64,000 nucleotides of DNA from Erwinia aphidicola (GCF_014773485.1 NZ_JACXBP010000005.1:186001-250000); one strand, 5' to 3'. Shown: positions 1 to 8,797, counted from the stretch's first letter. Numbers and translations: made by a program. The notes: generated by a model not told the origin, from the letters alone.

Positions 1-248
1 AGGCGATGCAGCAGCCCCTTTTTCAGCTCAAAGCCAACCTGCTGTTCGCCGATCATAATCGAGCCGGCGTTAAGCTCTTCAAGATGATTAATGCAGCGCA
101 GGAAGGTCGACTTACCGGAGCCGGAAGGGCCGAGGATCACCACCACTTCCCCCGGCAGCACGTCGAGGTCGATCCCCTTCAGCACCTGATTATCGCCGTA
201 GCTTTTTTGTACGTTGCGCGCCCGTACCAGCGGTTCAGCTCTGCTCAT
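1..248 (-). CDS. Amino-acid ABC transporter ATP-binding protein (5' part only)
   Basis: N-terminal part of a GlnQ/HisP-type ATPase that would energise the permease encoded just upstream. Translated on the minus strand from ATG at 248, it begins MSRAEPLVRARNVQKSYGD and carries a Walker A motif GPSGSGKST followed by FLRCINHLEEL, typical of polar amino-acid importers. The gene runs off the left edge, so the signature and Walker B motifs are not visible. Its ATG overlaps the TGA of the permease gene by four bases (ATGA), which implies translational coupling and membership of the same operon. Family assignment is secure; substrate unknown. Confidence 0.9.
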   Translation of the reverse strand, partial: MSRAEPLVRARNVQKSYGDNQVLKGIDLDVLPGEVVVILGPSGSGKSTFLRCINHLEELNAGSIMIGEQQVGFELKKGLLHR

Positions 249-1198
249 CGTTCTTCCTTCTGGACCAGGGGACGTACTGCCATCGCTGGCGGGTGCTTTT
301 TACTGCTGGCAACCACCCGACGCGTACCGCGAGCGTAGTAGCGCTCAATCGCCGACTGGCCGACGTTCAGCACCGAGGTGATCAGCAGATACCAGATCAC
401 CGCCACCATCAGCATCGGGATAATTTCAAAGGTGCGGTTGTATACCGCCTGCACCGAGTACAGCAGGTCACCCATCGCGATGACGCTAACCAGAGACGTC
501 GCTTTAATCATGCTGATCAGCTGATTGCCGGTCGGAGGAATAATGGCGCGCATCGCCTGCGGAATAATGATGCGCCGCAGCGCCCGCGCCCGGCTCATGC
601 CGAAGGCCTGGGTAGTCTCAACCTGGCCGTTATCCACCGACTGCAGCCCGGCACGAATGATCTCCGCCATATACGCGGCTTCGTTTAACGCCAGCCCGGC
701 AATCGCCGCGGTCAGCGGGGTGATCACATCGTTGGTATTCCAGCTCGCCAGTATCGGCCCACCAAACGGCACCGCCAGCGAGATCTGCGGAAACAGCGTC
801 GAGAGGTTGTACCAAAATATCAGCTGCACCAGCAGCGGCGTGCCGCGAAAGAACCAGATGTACAGACCGGCCAGGCCGCTCATCAGGCGATTATCGGACA
901 GGCGCGCCACCGCCAGCAGCAGGCCAATCGCCACGCCAAGCAGCATGGAGACCACGGTCAGACCGAGCGTCACTTTCAGCCCGGTCAGCACCGACCCCTC
1001 CATAAACCACTGGTACACCACGTTCCACTCGAAATTAGGATTGGTGGCGATTATCCAGAGAAAATTCACCGCGACCGCCAGCACCAGCAGCCAGCCGAGC
1101 AGTCGTCCGTAGCGGGGAGCGCTGAGAGCCGAGGCCACATCGCGTCGCTGTGCGTCTGTCCGATCCCTGGTTGAAGATTGCGTGGCGGGCTGGGTCAT
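245..1198 (-). CDS. Amino-acid ABC transporter permease, HisM/GlnP type
   Basis: Inner-membrane permease of the polar amino-acid uptake family, 317 residues. A cytoplasmic N-terminal tail of about 33 residues, long for this family, precedes several hydrophobic segments. The cytoplasmic EAA loop lies around residues 173-201 (EAAYMAEIIRAGL ... GQVETTQAFGMS), the coupling site for the ATPase. The C-terminal tail is basic. The start codon overlaps the stop of the substrate-binding protein gene (ATGA, 1195-1198), and its own stop overlaps the ATPase start. Only one permease is visible in the operon, so it would work as a homodimer unless a second one lies beyond the left edge. Confidence 0.9.
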   Translation of the reverse strand: MTQPATQSSTRDRTDAQRRDVASALSAPRYGRLLGWLLVLAVAVNFLWIIATNPNFEWNVVYQWFMEGSVLTGLKVTLGLTVVSMLLGVAIGLLLAVARLSDNRLMSGLAGLYIWFFRGTPLLVQLIFWYNLSTLFPQISLAVPFGGPILASWNTNDVITPLTAAIAGLALNEAAYMAEIIRAGLQSVDNGQVETTQAFGMSRARALRRIIIPQAMRAIIPPTGNQLISMIKATSLVSVIAMGDLLYSVQAVYNRTFEIIPMLMVAVIWYLLITSVLNVGQSAIERYYARGTRRVVASSKKHPPAMAVRPLVQKEER

Positions 1199-2088
1199 TT
1201 TGCTGCCCCCTGCGCAAGGTTACGTCCCGGCGCGCTGATAATGTTGCCGCTCAGCTGCCATTTTTTCATGATCGCTGCATAAGTCCCGTTGGCGAACAGC
1301 ACTTTATAGGCGTCGAGCACCACTTCCCCGAGCGGAGAGTCTTTCGGCACCACGGTGCCCTGGAAAATATCGCCAAAACCATTTTTCTGGCCGGTGCCGG
1401 TCAACTCCAGCTGCCCTTCCGCCTTCTGCACAAAATAGACCAGCGGCGCCTGAGAGGAGAAGAACGCATCGGAACGTTTTGAGCGCACCGCCAGAATCGA
1501 CGATGGCTGGTCGGTGAACGACTGCACGGTCACCGCCGGTTTGCCTGCGGTGGTACAAACGGTCGACTGCTTGCGGATCACCTGCTCAGCTGAACCGCCC
1601 GCCATCACCGCAATGCGCTTTCCGCAGGTATCTTCCAGCCCATTGATGTGAGCCGGGTTGCCTTTCTGTACGGCAAACACCACGAACTCCTGTACAAAAT
1701 CGATAAAGTCATTTTTCTGCTGACGGTCCGGATAATCGCCAACCGGGCCGATTGCCAGCTGGTAGCGGCCGGATTTTATTCCGGCCAGCAGGCCAGGCAG
1801 ACCGCTGACGGTGGCGTGCTCAATTTTCACCCCCAGCAGCTGTGCCAGCGCTTCGGTGAGGTCGGCTGAAGCACCGGTCATCGACGTTGGGCCTTCCACT
1901 ATTTCATACGGCGGGAAGGAGCCGTTGTTAACCGAGGTCATCTTTCCGGCGCTCTTCACCGCGTCCGGCAGGCGATCGTGCAGCGCCGGGTCCATCTTCT
2001 GCACCGGAATAGCCTCAGCCGCGTGGCTGGCCGCGCTCAGCGTGGTCAGCATTAGCGCCAGTGCAATGGCGTGTTTATTCATGGTCAT
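1195..2088 (-). CDS. ABC transporter periplasmic substrate-binding protein, family 3
   Basis: Periplasmic solute-binding protein, about 297 residues, starting [23 protein letters not shown] with a clear Sec signal peptide (cleavage likely after AHA or AEA near residue 24-26). The family 3 fold is suggested by [29 protein letters not shown] and [18 protein letters not shown]. Two cysteines (in LEDTCGKR and STVCTTAG) could form a disulphide in the second lobe. An alternative ATG lies two codons in. The first 14 bases overlap the end of the amidase gene. Neighbours suggest the ligand is an amine, amide or amino-acid derivative processed by the amidase or decarboxylase-like protein; this is inference. 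Confidence 0.88.
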   Translation of the reverse strand: MTMNKHAIALALMLTTLSAASHAAEAIPVQKMDPALHDRLPDAVKSAGKMTSVNNGSFPPYEIVEGPTSMTGASADLTEALAQLLGVKIEHATVSGLPGLLAGIKSGRYQLAIGPVGDYPDRQQKNDFIDFVQEFVVFAVQKGNPAHINGLEDTCGKRIAVMAGGSAEQVIRKQSTVCTTAGKPAVTVQSFTDQPSSILAVRSKRSDAFFSSQAPLVYFVQKAEGQLELTGTGQKNGFGDIFQGTVVPKDSPLGEVVLDAYKVLFANGTYAAIMKKWQLSGNIISAPGRNLAQGAAK

Positions 2089-2887
2089 TGCGCCTCCCCG
2101 GCGTCAAGTCTGGGCGGGCAAAACGGCGATTAGCCAGCACGGGCAAGGCACGGCGCACATCCTGAATACGCTGTGGATCAAGGTCAGCAAACACCAGCGC
2201 CGGGCCTTCTGCGGCCCTGGCAATCGCCACGCCGAGCGGATCAACCACCAGACTGTTGCCAATATTACGCGGACCACACTCGCCGACCGCCACAACGTAG
2301 CAGGTATTTTCCAGCGCACGGGCCGTCACCAGCACTTCCCAATGCATCTCCTTCAGCGGGCCTTTTACCCAGGCCGCTGGCAGCACCAGCAGGTCCGCAC
2401 CGTCCAGCACCAGGCGGCGCGCCAGCTCCGGGAAGCGGATGTCATAACAGGTCATCAGCCCAACCTTCATGCCGTCAACTTCCACCAGCGGCGGTACCTC
2501 GTTACCGGCGGTCACATTGCGCGACTCCTGCATCGCAAAGGCGTCGTACAGGTGCAGCTTGTCGTAGCGGGCGATAATCTCGCCATTGCGCATCGCCACC
2601 AGCACGTTCAGCGCACGGCCATCTGGAGTCGGTACGTGTACCGTCATCATGGTGGTCAGGGTATTTTCCCGGCTTGCCGCCAGCATCTGAGTGAGAAACG
2701 GCCCGTCGAGCGGCTGCGCGGCTTTCAGTACCAGATCCGGATCGGTGATATCACGCGCCAGCACCCCTTCCGGCAGCACCAGCAGCCTTGCCCCCTGCTG
2801 CTGCGCCTGAGCCATTAAACCGATGCAGATATCGGCGTTTTCCTGCCACTCGCGGCTGACCGCGAACTGTCCTAATGCCACTTTCAT
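2075..2887 (-). CDS. Carbon-nitrogen hydrolase, YbeM-like omega-amidase
   Basis: Cytoplasmic nitrilase-superfamily amidase of 270 residues, closely resembling E. coli YbeM, a deaminated-glutathione amidase type enzyme. The Glu-Lys-Cys triad is visible: Glu40 in [11 protein letters not shown], Lys110 in [12 protein letters not shown] and Cys147 in [13 protein letters not shown] start at the ATG at 2887 ([10 protein letters not shown]) because it matches the family N-terminus; the longer frame would overlap the upstream gene. In E. coli ybeM sits near cspE, and cspE is only about 3 kb away here, so this may be a relocated or recruited orthologue. Here it is embedded in an ABC-transporter operon, which suggests it deaminates an imported amide. 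The substrate is not established. Confidence 0.87.
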   Translation of the reverse strand: MKVALGQFAVSREWQENADICIGLMAQAQQQGARLLVLPEGVLARDITDPDLVLKAAQPLDGPFLTQMLAASRENTLTTMMTVHVPTPDGRALNVLVAMRNGEIIARYDKLHLYDAFAMQESRNVTAGNEVPPLVEVDGMKVGLMTCYDIRFPELARRLVLDGADLLVLPAAWVKGPLKEMHWEVLVTARALENTCYVVAVGECGPRNIGNSLVVDPLGVAIARAAEGPALVFADLDPQRIQDVRRALPVLANRRFARPDLTPGRRNDHE

Positions 2888-2889
2888 CG

Positions 2890-3855
2890 TTATGCTCCTG
2901 GGGTCATTGCCGGAAACAGTGCTTGCGCAGTCAGGCATTCAGCCGTCAGCCCCTGAGCAAACAGCTCCTGGCAGAAATCGTTAATCATCTTCTTATTAGC
3001 CTGGAAGCCGTTGGCATTCCAGCCGGCAGGTAAATCCTGCGCGGTGCGCCGCAAATCGTCGAGCAGCCACGGGGTCGTGTCGGCATACTTCTCACGCTTC
3101 TGCTGCCAGACGCGGGCAGATTCATCAATCAGGGCACTGAGTTCGCTGGCGATACCCGGGTGGCGCTCTTCCAGCCCGGCTTTCAGCGCCAGCAGATGAA
3201 TGCCGGGGATATAACCGCAGCGCTGAAAGTACTCCAGCTCGGCCTGGCGAAAGTCGGTTTGCAGCTGACGTAACCCGGAATCCGGCAGGAAAAAGCCCTC
3301 CGGCATAAAAGGCGTAAACACCGCATCCAGCTCACCGGCGCGCAGCAGGTCGATCAGCGGGTGCTCTCCCGGCGCGGCCTCTATCCGGCCTGGGCGACCA
3401 AAACCATTCAGGCGATCGACGATCGGATGGTCCCCCGTCAGGCGGCCGACAAACCAGTAAGCGTCATCGATTTCGACTCCGGCTTCACGCAGCAGCGTGC
3501 GCGTCCAGGTGTTGCCCGAATCCTGCCAGCCGGTGAGACCGATTTTCCTGCCTTTCAGCTGGTCCAGGGAGGTCAGCGGGCTGTCAGCGGTGGTGATAAT
3601 GCAGCGCTGGCGGAAACCGCGCATCAGGAAATGGGGCACCGCCAGCAGGCTGAAATCCCCGCGCGCACGGGCCTGAGCAAAGCGACTGAAAGAGACCTCC
3701 GCCGCGTCGTACTGCTCGCTGTTTGCCAGATCGCCGACCAGCGTCGCAACGCGATGCACCTCCAGCTTAAATCCCTGAGGGCGAATATCCCCCAGCGCCA
3801 GCGGCGTAAAATAGTCCCAGTCGCGTACCGCCAGCCTGATGGTCACCATGTGCAA
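2890..3855 (-). CDS. 4,5-dihydroxyphthalate decarboxylase-like / periplasmic-binding-fold protein
   Basis: A 321-residue protein of the type-2 periplasmic-binding fold related to 4,5-dihydroxyphthalate decarboxylases and NMT1-like proteins. Telling segments are [19 protein letters not shown] near the start, [18 protein letters not shown], and [18 protein letters not shown]. There is no signal peptide, so it is probably cytoplasmic and enzymatic rather than a transporter subunit. Two ATGs, at 3855 and 3849, are possible starts. It is the first gene of the operon; the amidase begins two bases after its stop. Many proteins with this annotation have no demonstrated decarboxylase activity, so the family is fairly sure and the reaction is not. 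Confidence 0.75.
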   Translation of the reverse strand: MHMVTIRLAVRDWDYFTPLALGDIRPQGFKLEVHRVATLVGDLANSEQYDAAEVSFSRFAQARARGDFSLLAVPHFLMRGFRQRCIITTADSPLTSLDQLKGRKIGLTGWQDSGNTWTRTLLREAGVEIDDAYWFVGRLTGDHPIVDRLNGFGRPGRIEAAPGEHPLIDLLRAGELDAVFTPFMPEGFFLPDSGLRQLQTDFRQAELEYFQRCGYIPGIHLLALKAGLEERHPGIASELSALIDESARVWQQKREKYADTTPWLLDDLRRTAQDLPAGWNANGFQANKKMINDFCQELFAQGLTAECLTAQALFPAMTPGA

Positions 3856-3926
3856 TCTCTCCGGTTTAGCGCAGCCCTGCCGCGTTCAAAAAAACACCAA
3901 TACCTGCTTGAATTTGATACTAGATC

Positions 3927-3938
3927 GATAATATTATC
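3927..3938. promoter_or_regulatory. Perfect 12-bp palindrome between divergent units, candidate MocR operator
   Basis: The sequence GATAATATTATC is its own reverse complement and lies in the 123-bp gap between the amidase/ABC operon (minus) and the MocR-type regulator (plus). A TACAAT -10-like element for the regulator follows at 3941-3946. Position and symmetry suggest an operator used for autoregulation and for control of the divergent operon. No binding data exist here, and AT-rich palindromes also arise by chance. Confidence 0.35.
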
Positions 3939-3978
3939 TGTACAATGCTTTCTTTGTTACTGAACAAATGGATTTCTT

Positions 3979-5337
3979 ATGACCACGCTGCTGGATGTGA
4001 ACTGGTTGAGTGCCCGCGTTGAAGAGGCTTCGGTGAAAGGGATCACCGCGACGACTGCGCGGCTGATCCGTGAAGGTGAGATCCCGATTGGCACCCAGCT
4101 GCCGGCGGTGCGCGATCTGGCAGAGAAGCTCGGCGTCAGTCCGGCGACGGTCTCCGCCGCATGGGGTGAGTTAAAGCGCCATAAGGTCATTGCCGGTAAA
4201 GGCCGCAGCGGAGTGTGGGTATGTGGCGATCAGGTCACGCCACGCCCGGTGCGCTTTGAAAAAATTGGTCACTACGGCAGCCAGATCAAAGCCGATCTGG
4301 CGATGGCTTCCCCCGACCCTGACCTGCTTCCCGATCTCAGATGCGCCATGCAGCAGGGGATCCTGGCGCCCAATCTCAACAGCTATCAGCGCGAGGCGAT
4401 CGCCCCGGCCCTGCTGGCCGCCGTGCAGGGCGACTGGCCTTTTGTCGCCGAAGCCTTTCTGGCAACCGACGGGGGCTATGATGCGATGAACTGCATTATG
4501 CAGACGCTGTTTTCACCCGGCGATAAAGTGGTGATCGAAGATCCGACTGCCACGCGCCTGTTGGATATGCTGGATAATGTCGGGGCGGAAGTTCTGCCGC
4601 TGGCCTGCGATGAGCAAGGGCCGCTGCCCGGCCCGCTAAGCCTGCTGCTGCGCCAGCGCCCGGTAGCCATTATTTACCAGCCGCGCACCCACTCCGCCAC
4701 CGGCCATACGCTCAGCGAAGCGCGCAGCAATGAGCTGGCAGCGGTGCTGAGCGGCACAACGCCGTGGATTGTTGAAGATGACGGTATCGGCGCACTGTCA
4801 GCGCATCCGCTGTGGAGCCTGGGGCGTTTCATCCCCGAGCGCACGCTGCACGTGCGTTCATTCTCTAAAGCGTATGGCCCCGATCTGCGGCTTGGCGTGC
4901 TTTCGGGGCCGGAAGCGCTGGTGAAGCGCATTCGGTCATGGCGCAACTTCGGTGCCAGCTGGACCAGCCGCATTCTGCAGCAGAGCCTAGCATGGATGCT
5001 GGCTGACGAGGGGGTTCAAAAGAGTATTGCGCAGGCGCGGGAAGTGTATCGTCAGCGGCGGCAGCGCCTGCTCTCCGCCCTGATCCTACGCGGCGTGGCG
5101 CTGCCGGATCGGGACGGGTTAAGTATTTATCTGCCGGTGCAGTCGGAGCAGTTTGCGATGATCACCCTGGCCGCCAGGGGCATTGCCGTGCTGCCAGGGG
5201 AGCGCTGCCGCAGCGGCAACGGGCAGTTTGTGCGCGTCAGTACCTCCATGCTGCCTGAACATCTGGTAGACGAAGTTGCCGACGCGCTGCTGATTGCCAG
5301 CGGTCGCGAGCCGGGGGCGATCAGGTCAGATCTTTGA
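3979..5337 (+). CDS. MocR/PtsJ-type transcriptional regulator (GntR HTH + aminotransferase domain)
   Basis: PLP-dependent MocR-family regulator of 452 residues. Residues 20-80 form a GntR-type winged helix (LPAVRDLAEKLGVSPATVSAAW). Residues about 105-440 form a fold-type I aminotransferase-like domain with the PLP-binding lysine at about residue 297 (RSFSKAYGPDLR) and a TGG-like cofactor region around ATDGGYDAMN. The gene is divergent from the amidase/ABC operon, the usual arrangement for a local MocR activator or repressor, so its effector could be PLP or an aldimine with an amine from that pathway. The last 17 bases overlap the convergent acetyltransferase gene. PtsJ/PdxR are the closest known relatives I recall. 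Confidence 0.88.
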   Translation: MTTLLDVNWLSARVEEASVKGITATTARLIREGEIPIGTQLPAVRDLAEKLGVSPATVSAAWGELKRHKVIAGKGRSGVWVCGDQVTPRPVRFEKIGHYGSQIKADLAMASPDPDLLPDLRCAMQQGILAPNLNSYQREAIAPALLAAVQGDWPFVAEAFLATDGGYDAMNCIMQTLFSPGDKVVIEDPTATRLLDMLDNVGAEVLPLACDEQGPLPGPLSLLLRQRPVAIIYQPRTHSATGHTLSEARSNELAAVLSGTTPWIVEDDGIGALSAHPLWSLGRFIPERTLHVRSFSKAYGPDLRLGVLSGPEALVKRIRSWRNFGASWTSRILQQSLAWMLADEGVQKSIAQAREVYRQRRQRLLSALILRGVALPDRDGLSIYLPVQSEQFAMITLAARGIAVLPGERCRSGNGQFVRVSTSMLPEHLVDEVADALLIASGREPGAIRSDL

Positions 5338-5746
5338 TGTGATAGCGCGGGGACTCTTCATAACCCTCGCGCGCATAAAAAGCATTGGCCTTTTCGCGGC
5401 GCTGGTGACAGTGGACTTCCATACGGTCGCAGCCGCGCTCGGCGGCCAGCCGTTCAGCGTGCTGCAACAGCTGCTGCCCGGCCCCTTTGCTACGCTCTCC
5501 TTCGGCAATACAGAAGTAGCTGATGCGCGCAAAATCTCCGGCCAGCGCCAGCTGTGGGATAAAATGCAGCGAGAGGAACCCCAGCACCGTATTACCCTGC
5601 TCGGCCATTAGCAGCCTCTCTGTATCATCCGCCATCAGTTGGGCAAGACGCCGTTCAATGAACGGCGCGGTATCGGCATATCCCAGTTCCGCTAACAGAG
5701 CGCTGAGGGCAAATGCATCTCTCGATTCAGCCAGACGAATATTCAT
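5321..5746 (-). CDS. GNAT-family N-acetyltransferase
   Basis: Acetyl-CoA-dependent N-acetyltransferase of 141 residues, a full-length single GNAT domain. The acceptor half includes LLMAEQGNTVLGFLSLHF. The acetyl-CoA loop is degenerate (IAEGERSKGAGQQLLQHAERLAAERGC), resembling R/Q-x-x-G-x-G/A. The C-terminal strand KANAFYAREGYEES is typical. The start at 5746 has GGAG eight bases upstream. It converges on and overlaps the MocR gene by 17 bases, so it is probably a separate transcription unit. The acceptor substrate cannot be told from sequence. Confidence 0.85.
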   Translation of the reverse strand: MNIRLAESRDAFALSALLAELGYADTAPFIERRLAQLMADDTERLLMAEQGNTVLGFLSLHFIPQLALAGDFARISYFCIAEGERSKGAGQQLLQHAERLAAERGCDRMEVHCHQRREKANAFYAREGYEESPRYHIKDLT

Positions 5747-5960
5747 TACTCATTCTCCGAAGTCAGCCAGCAGCAAAGGTTAGCAGTCAACATTTATAGC
5801 CTTAGCGCAGCGATCCCTGCAAGGAGACAGATCACACGGTAATGTTACAGAAGCTGATTAATGTAAGATTTAGCTTACTCATTAACGATGAGGGCGAGCG
5901 TTAATGTTTCCTTAATACTGTTTCGCCACACTGGTTATCATTCAGCCATCCGAGGGGATA

Positions 5961-6056
5961 ATGATGAACTGGCTTCCGCGCAGTAAAAACGAACTACTTG
6001 CCTTCACTCTGGCCTGTGCCGCAACGCTCGTCTGGCTGGTACAGTATCTCAGCTAG
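5961..6056 (+). CDS. Candidate small single-pass membrane protein (31 aa)
   Basis: A short ORF, MMNWLPRSKNELLAFTLACA followed by a hydrophobic run ending VQYLS. It has a good Shine-Dalgarno (GAGGGG) six bases upstream and a terminator 14 bases downstream. The composition, a short basic N-terminus and then about 18 hydrophobic residues, fits a small inner-membrane protein. I do not recognise a named family. It converges on cspE and shares its bidirectional terminator. Conservation in relatives would decide whether it is real. Confidence 0.45.
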   Translation: MMNWLPRSKNELLAFTLACAATLVWLVQYLS

Positions 6057-6069
6057 CGATCTGCAGGCG

Positions 6070-6097
6070 AAAAAAAACCCGCCTTCAGGCGGGTTTT
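6070..6097. terminator. Bidirectional rho-independent terminator (cspE and the 31-aa ORF)
   Basis: Stem AAAACCCGCC / GGCGGGTTTT with a TTCA loop. On the minus strand the stem is followed by a run of eight T, ending the cspE transcript. On the plus strand it ends in TTTT after the 31-residue ORF. Confidence 0.9.
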
Positions 6098-6116
6098 AAG
6101 AATTCTGTCTGATAAC

Positions 6117-6326
6117 TTAAATAGCGGCAACGTTAGCAGCAGATGGGCCTTTGGCGCCGTTGGTGATTTCGAACTCTACGCGCTGACCTTCTGCCAGAGT
6201 TTTGAAACCGTTGCTCTGGATGGCAGAGAAGTGAACGAACACATCTTTGCTACCATCTTCAGGAGTAATGAAACCGAATCCCTTGGACTCATTAAACCAC
6301 TTAACGCTACCTTTGATCTTAGACAT
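6117..6326 (-). CDS. cspE: Cold-shock-family RNA chaperone CspE
   Basis: Single cold-shock domain of 69 residues, differing from E. coli CspE at only a few positions. RNP1 (KGFGFI, residues 15-20) and RNP2 (VFVHF, 29-33) are intact, so it should bind single-stranded RNA/DNA, melt secondary structure and act in antitermination and mRNA stabilisation in the cytoplasm. It lies directly downstream of pagP on the same strand, as in E. coli, about 150 bases from the pagP stop. The intervening AT-rich leader, with a T-rich stretch, is typical for csp genes. A strong terminator follows. Confidence 0.95.
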   Translation of the reverse strand: MSKIKGSVKWFNESKGFGFITPEDGSKDVFVHFSAIQSNGFKTLAEGQRVEFEITNGAKGPSAANVAAI

Positions 6327-6478
6327 CTATATTACCTTTACATGAAAAATGGACACTAAACTGTGTCGAGGGTTAGTACAGCAATTGCGAAGGCTTTTGT
6401 CCAGTAGCCGACGACGAAAAAGTGATAAATATCGACTTTTTTTTACCCTATGTCATTTTGATGACAGGCCTGGCGCCA

Positions 6479-7048
6479 TCAAAACTGCCAGCGCAGCCAG
6501 GCGAAATAGACGTTACCGTTATTGTAAGTACCCGGAATATAAGTCATCTGGAAAGTTGCAGGCCCATATCCCACCGAGGCTAATGGCAACACTAATGGGA
6601 TGGGAATATAGTTCCAGTTGTCACGCATCGTCACCCCGGCGGTATAACCAAGGCCAAGATGAAAATCGCGATCGTTCAGTGGTCGCCAGGTTTTCTCCCA
6701 GCCATAGCCACCAATCGGCTCCCACTTATTGAAGGAGTCTTTAAACGCCATCAGATAGATGCCGTTCCAGTTACCCTTTTCATCATAATGGGAGATCCCG
6801 CCCCCGGCACCCCACGGGCGTTCGTTGTACTTATCCGTTTTCTCTTTGTCATAAGTCCAGCGGTTATGCCATGTGATAGCCGGGACATAGAGATCGACCG
6901 TCTGCGGGTCGTTCCACGTTTCGCTGACGTTATCACTAAATGCCTGCCAGGTATCAGAAATGCCATCTACCAGAGTCGCGGCCTGTGCAGCCTGAAGCCC
7001 TATCCCGGCGACCAGCGCGGAAAGGGATATAATCGTTTTGATTTTCAT
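6479..7048 (-). CDS. pagP: Lipid A palmitoyltransferase PagP
   Basis: Outer-membrane eight-stranded barrel enzyme that transfers palmitate from phospholipid to lipid A, about 189 residues with the start at 7048. The signal peptide is [20 protein letters not shown], with cleavage probably after AQA. The catalytic His ([10 protein letters not shown]) and the Asp-Ser pair ([13 protein letters not shown]) are present, and the protein ends in an aromatic-rich barrel strand (FAWLRWQF). An upstream in-frame GTG at 7060 sits too close to the GGGAG ribosome site, so I prefer the ATG. It neighbours cspE as in E. coli. PhoP control is suggested by a box at 7361-7377. Confidence 0.93.
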   Translation of the reverse strand: MKIKTIISLSALVAGIGLQAAQAATLVDGISDTWQAFSDNVSETWNDPQTVDLYVPAITWHNRWTYDKEKTDKYNERPWGAGGGISHYDEKGNWNGIYLMAFKDSFNKWEPIGGYGWEKTWRPLNDRDFHLGLGYTAGVTMRDNWNYIPIPLVLPLASVGYGPATFQMTYIPGTYNNGNVYFAWLRWQF

Positions 7049-7060
7049 ACTAAATTTCAC

Positions 7061-7594
7061 TGCTCCCTGGATGGCGCTATCTTACGGCATCCTGAAAAGG
7101 TCAAAAAATGTCGACCGAAAATAATCAATGCTTGTGGAAATGATTATATCAAACTCACCTAAACACTCCATTAATCACTAACTTATTAAGAGAGTGATGA
7201 AAATGAATTTTTATTCACTCAGTGAGCAAAACTATTGATATGGTTGAATAAAACAGAATCTTCCCGCAGAGTTATAACTCCAGGAATTTTCGCAATTATC
7301 AGGAAACATATTCCGATTATCACGCCAGTACTAGCTTAGCTCTGTCTTTACACTTTGTTTTAAGCATTATGTAAACAAAATTGACTGAAATCATCAAAAG
7401 GACATCATAGTTGATAACTTTTATCATTTAACAATCTATAATGTCGAGAAAAATCAGTTTAAATTATTTAATTCAATGAGTTATGCATTTAAGGGATTTT
7501 ACTAAATCAATTAATTTTATTTATAGATCTCTGCGTTTTTTTTGATAAGATAATTCTTACCAACCACGGGACTGGGAACGGTGAGGTGTCAATA
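7061..7594. other. AT-rich divergent intergenic region upstream of pagP
   Basis: About 530 bases, clearly more AT-rich than the surrounding genes, between pagP (minus) and a small zinc-ribbon gene (plus). No convincing ORF is seen. A PhoP-box-like direct repeat at 7361-7377 points toward pagP. The composition suggests H-NS-type silencing or a horizontally acquired segment; that is inference. Confidence 0.6.
7361..7377 (-). promoter_or_regulatory. PhoP-box-like direct repeat upstream of pagP
   Basis: On the minus strand the sequence reads TGTTTA-CATAA-TGCTTA, matching the PhoP consensus (T)GTTTA-N5-(T)GTTTA with one mismatch. A weak -10-like TAAAGA lies 11 bases downstream. The site is about 310 bases before the pagP ATG, which implies a long leader if it is used. 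pagP is PhoP-activated in related enterics, which supports the call. Confidence 0.4.
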
Positions 7595-7804
7595 ATGCTA
7601 AGGTGTGGCAGATGCGGGTGTCGTAAGTTTATTTTTACTACCGCCGGCGATGAATTCGATAAACCCCACGGTGCTATCTGCGCGCTTTGTCACAAGCAGC
7701 TAAACGCGCGAGATATACGTATCAATTTTAGGGGAATTTCTTCAACCTGGCCGGCCACCTACGGTGATGACACACCTGTCTACCATCATCCTGATAAAAC
7801 CTGA
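7595..7804 (+). CDS. Small zinc-ribbon-like protein
   Basis: About 69 residues from the ATG at 7595 (MLRCGRCGCRKF), chosen because GAGGTG lies six bases upstream; a GTG nine bases earlier is also possible. Four or more cysteines sit in two pairs (CGRCGC near residues 4-9 and CALCHKQL near 32), the pattern of a zinc ribbon. It resembles short putative zinc-binding proteins scattered through enteric genomes, but I do not recognise a characterised member. It stands alone in AT-rich surroundings. Confidence 0.6.
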   Translation: MLRCGRCGCRKFIFTTAGDEFDKPHGAICALCHKQLNARDIRINFRGISSTWPATYGDDTPVYHHPDKT

Positions 7805-8101
7805 AAATTTTCTCACCCCGTAGCGGCTTATGGTGAACGCCTTTCACCATTATTATTCTTTATCTCTTCCTGCTATTCCCTATTATCTCTCATCGCGATT
7901 TACCCCCCGTTGATATCCGCTGACTTACTCTGCCCATGCAAACCAAAGAATAACCGCTGCGGACAATTACGGCGTTAAGGATGACAAATGAAGAGGTTAT
8001 TTTCCTCACCAAACCAGGCCTCCAGGCCAGATGGTCAGTTATCAGGAAACTTACTCCTGATATAGCGTAATCAGTTATCAAATTAAGTTGCGGGTAAATC
8101 A
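7805..8101. other. Intergenic region upstream of the phosphatase operon
   Basis: About 297 bases without a supported gene. It contains a weak inverted repeat (GGTGAACGCC/TTTCACC near 7833-7849) and GGCCTCCAGGCC-type symmetry near 8018-8029. The promoter for the four-gene operon starting at 8102 is presumably here, but no clear -35/-10 pair stands out. Confidence 0.5.
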
Positions 8102-8797
8102 ATGACGCTTCCCGAAATAATCCTTCCCGACAGCCACGTCTGCTGGACTGTTTTTTGCGATTTTGACGGCACAATTAGCGGCCAGGACGTGACTGACACG
8201 CTGATGGCGCAGTTTGGTATGCCGGGATGGCAGCAGCTTGAAGAGCGATGGGTGCAAGGGGAAATTGGCTCCCTCGCCTGTCTGAGTGGGCAAGTCGCCC
8301 TGCTGGATGCATCGCGCCAGCAGCTGGAAAGCTGTCTGGATAATATCGAGCTCGATCCTCATTTCGCAGCTTTTGCGCGCTGGTCACGCTTAAACCATGT
8401 TCCTCTCTATATTGTCAGTGACGGGTTGGATTATGCCATCGCGTATCTGCTGCGCAGGGAGCGGATTTCCGGGGTGCCCATTTTCGCCAACCGCTTGCAG
8501 CAGATTGCGCAGCGGCGCTGGCGGTTAAGCTCACCCTATTCTGACCCACTGTGCAGCCAGGCCAGCGGTACCTGCAAGTGCGCCCTTGTCAGGCGTCTGT
8601 CCAGACAGCATCTACTGACGATCGGCGATGGGCGCTCTGATTTCTGCGTCGCCGCTAAGGCCAGCCATGTGCTGGCCAAAAGCAGCCTGATCGCCGAGTG
8701 CCAACGAGCCGCTCTTCCCTTCACCCCATTCCATGATTTCAGCGAGGCTCAAACCTATCTTGAGGCTCTGCTCACTCGCCCGCAGGCATCTTCATGA
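8102..8797 (+). CDS. HAD-superfamily phosphatase, MtnX/SerB-like
   Basis: Cytoplasmic phosphatase of 231 residues related to MtnX-type HAD-IB enzymes. Motif I is DFDGT (Asp20 and Asp22), motif II is the Ser106 of YIVSDGLDY, and motif IV is GDGRSD (Asp176, Asp180). A cysteine-rich stretch SQASGTCKC precedes motif IV, as in several MtnX relatives. Its substrate should be a small phosphorylated metabolite. No other methionine-salvage genes are nearby, so a classical MtnX role is unlikely. It is the first of four genes that overlap at start/stop codons (next ATG at 8794), implying one polycistronic message. Confidence 0.82.
   Translation: MTLPEIILPDSHVCWTVFCDFDGTISGQDVTDTLMAQFGMPGWQQLEERWVQGEIGSLACLSGQVALLDASRQQLESCLDNIELDPHFAAFARWSRLNHVPLYIVSDGLDYAIAYLLRRERISGVPIFANRLQQIAQRRWRLSSPYSDPLCSQASGTCKCALVRRLSRQHLLTIGDGRSDFCVAAKASHVLAKSSLIAECQRAALPFTPFHDFSEAQTYLEALLTRPQASS

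Noticed and set aside
1811..2818. A 335-codon plus-strand open frame opposite the binding-protein and amidase genes
   Set aside because: Antisense to genes with intact catalytic motifs; no recognisable domain.
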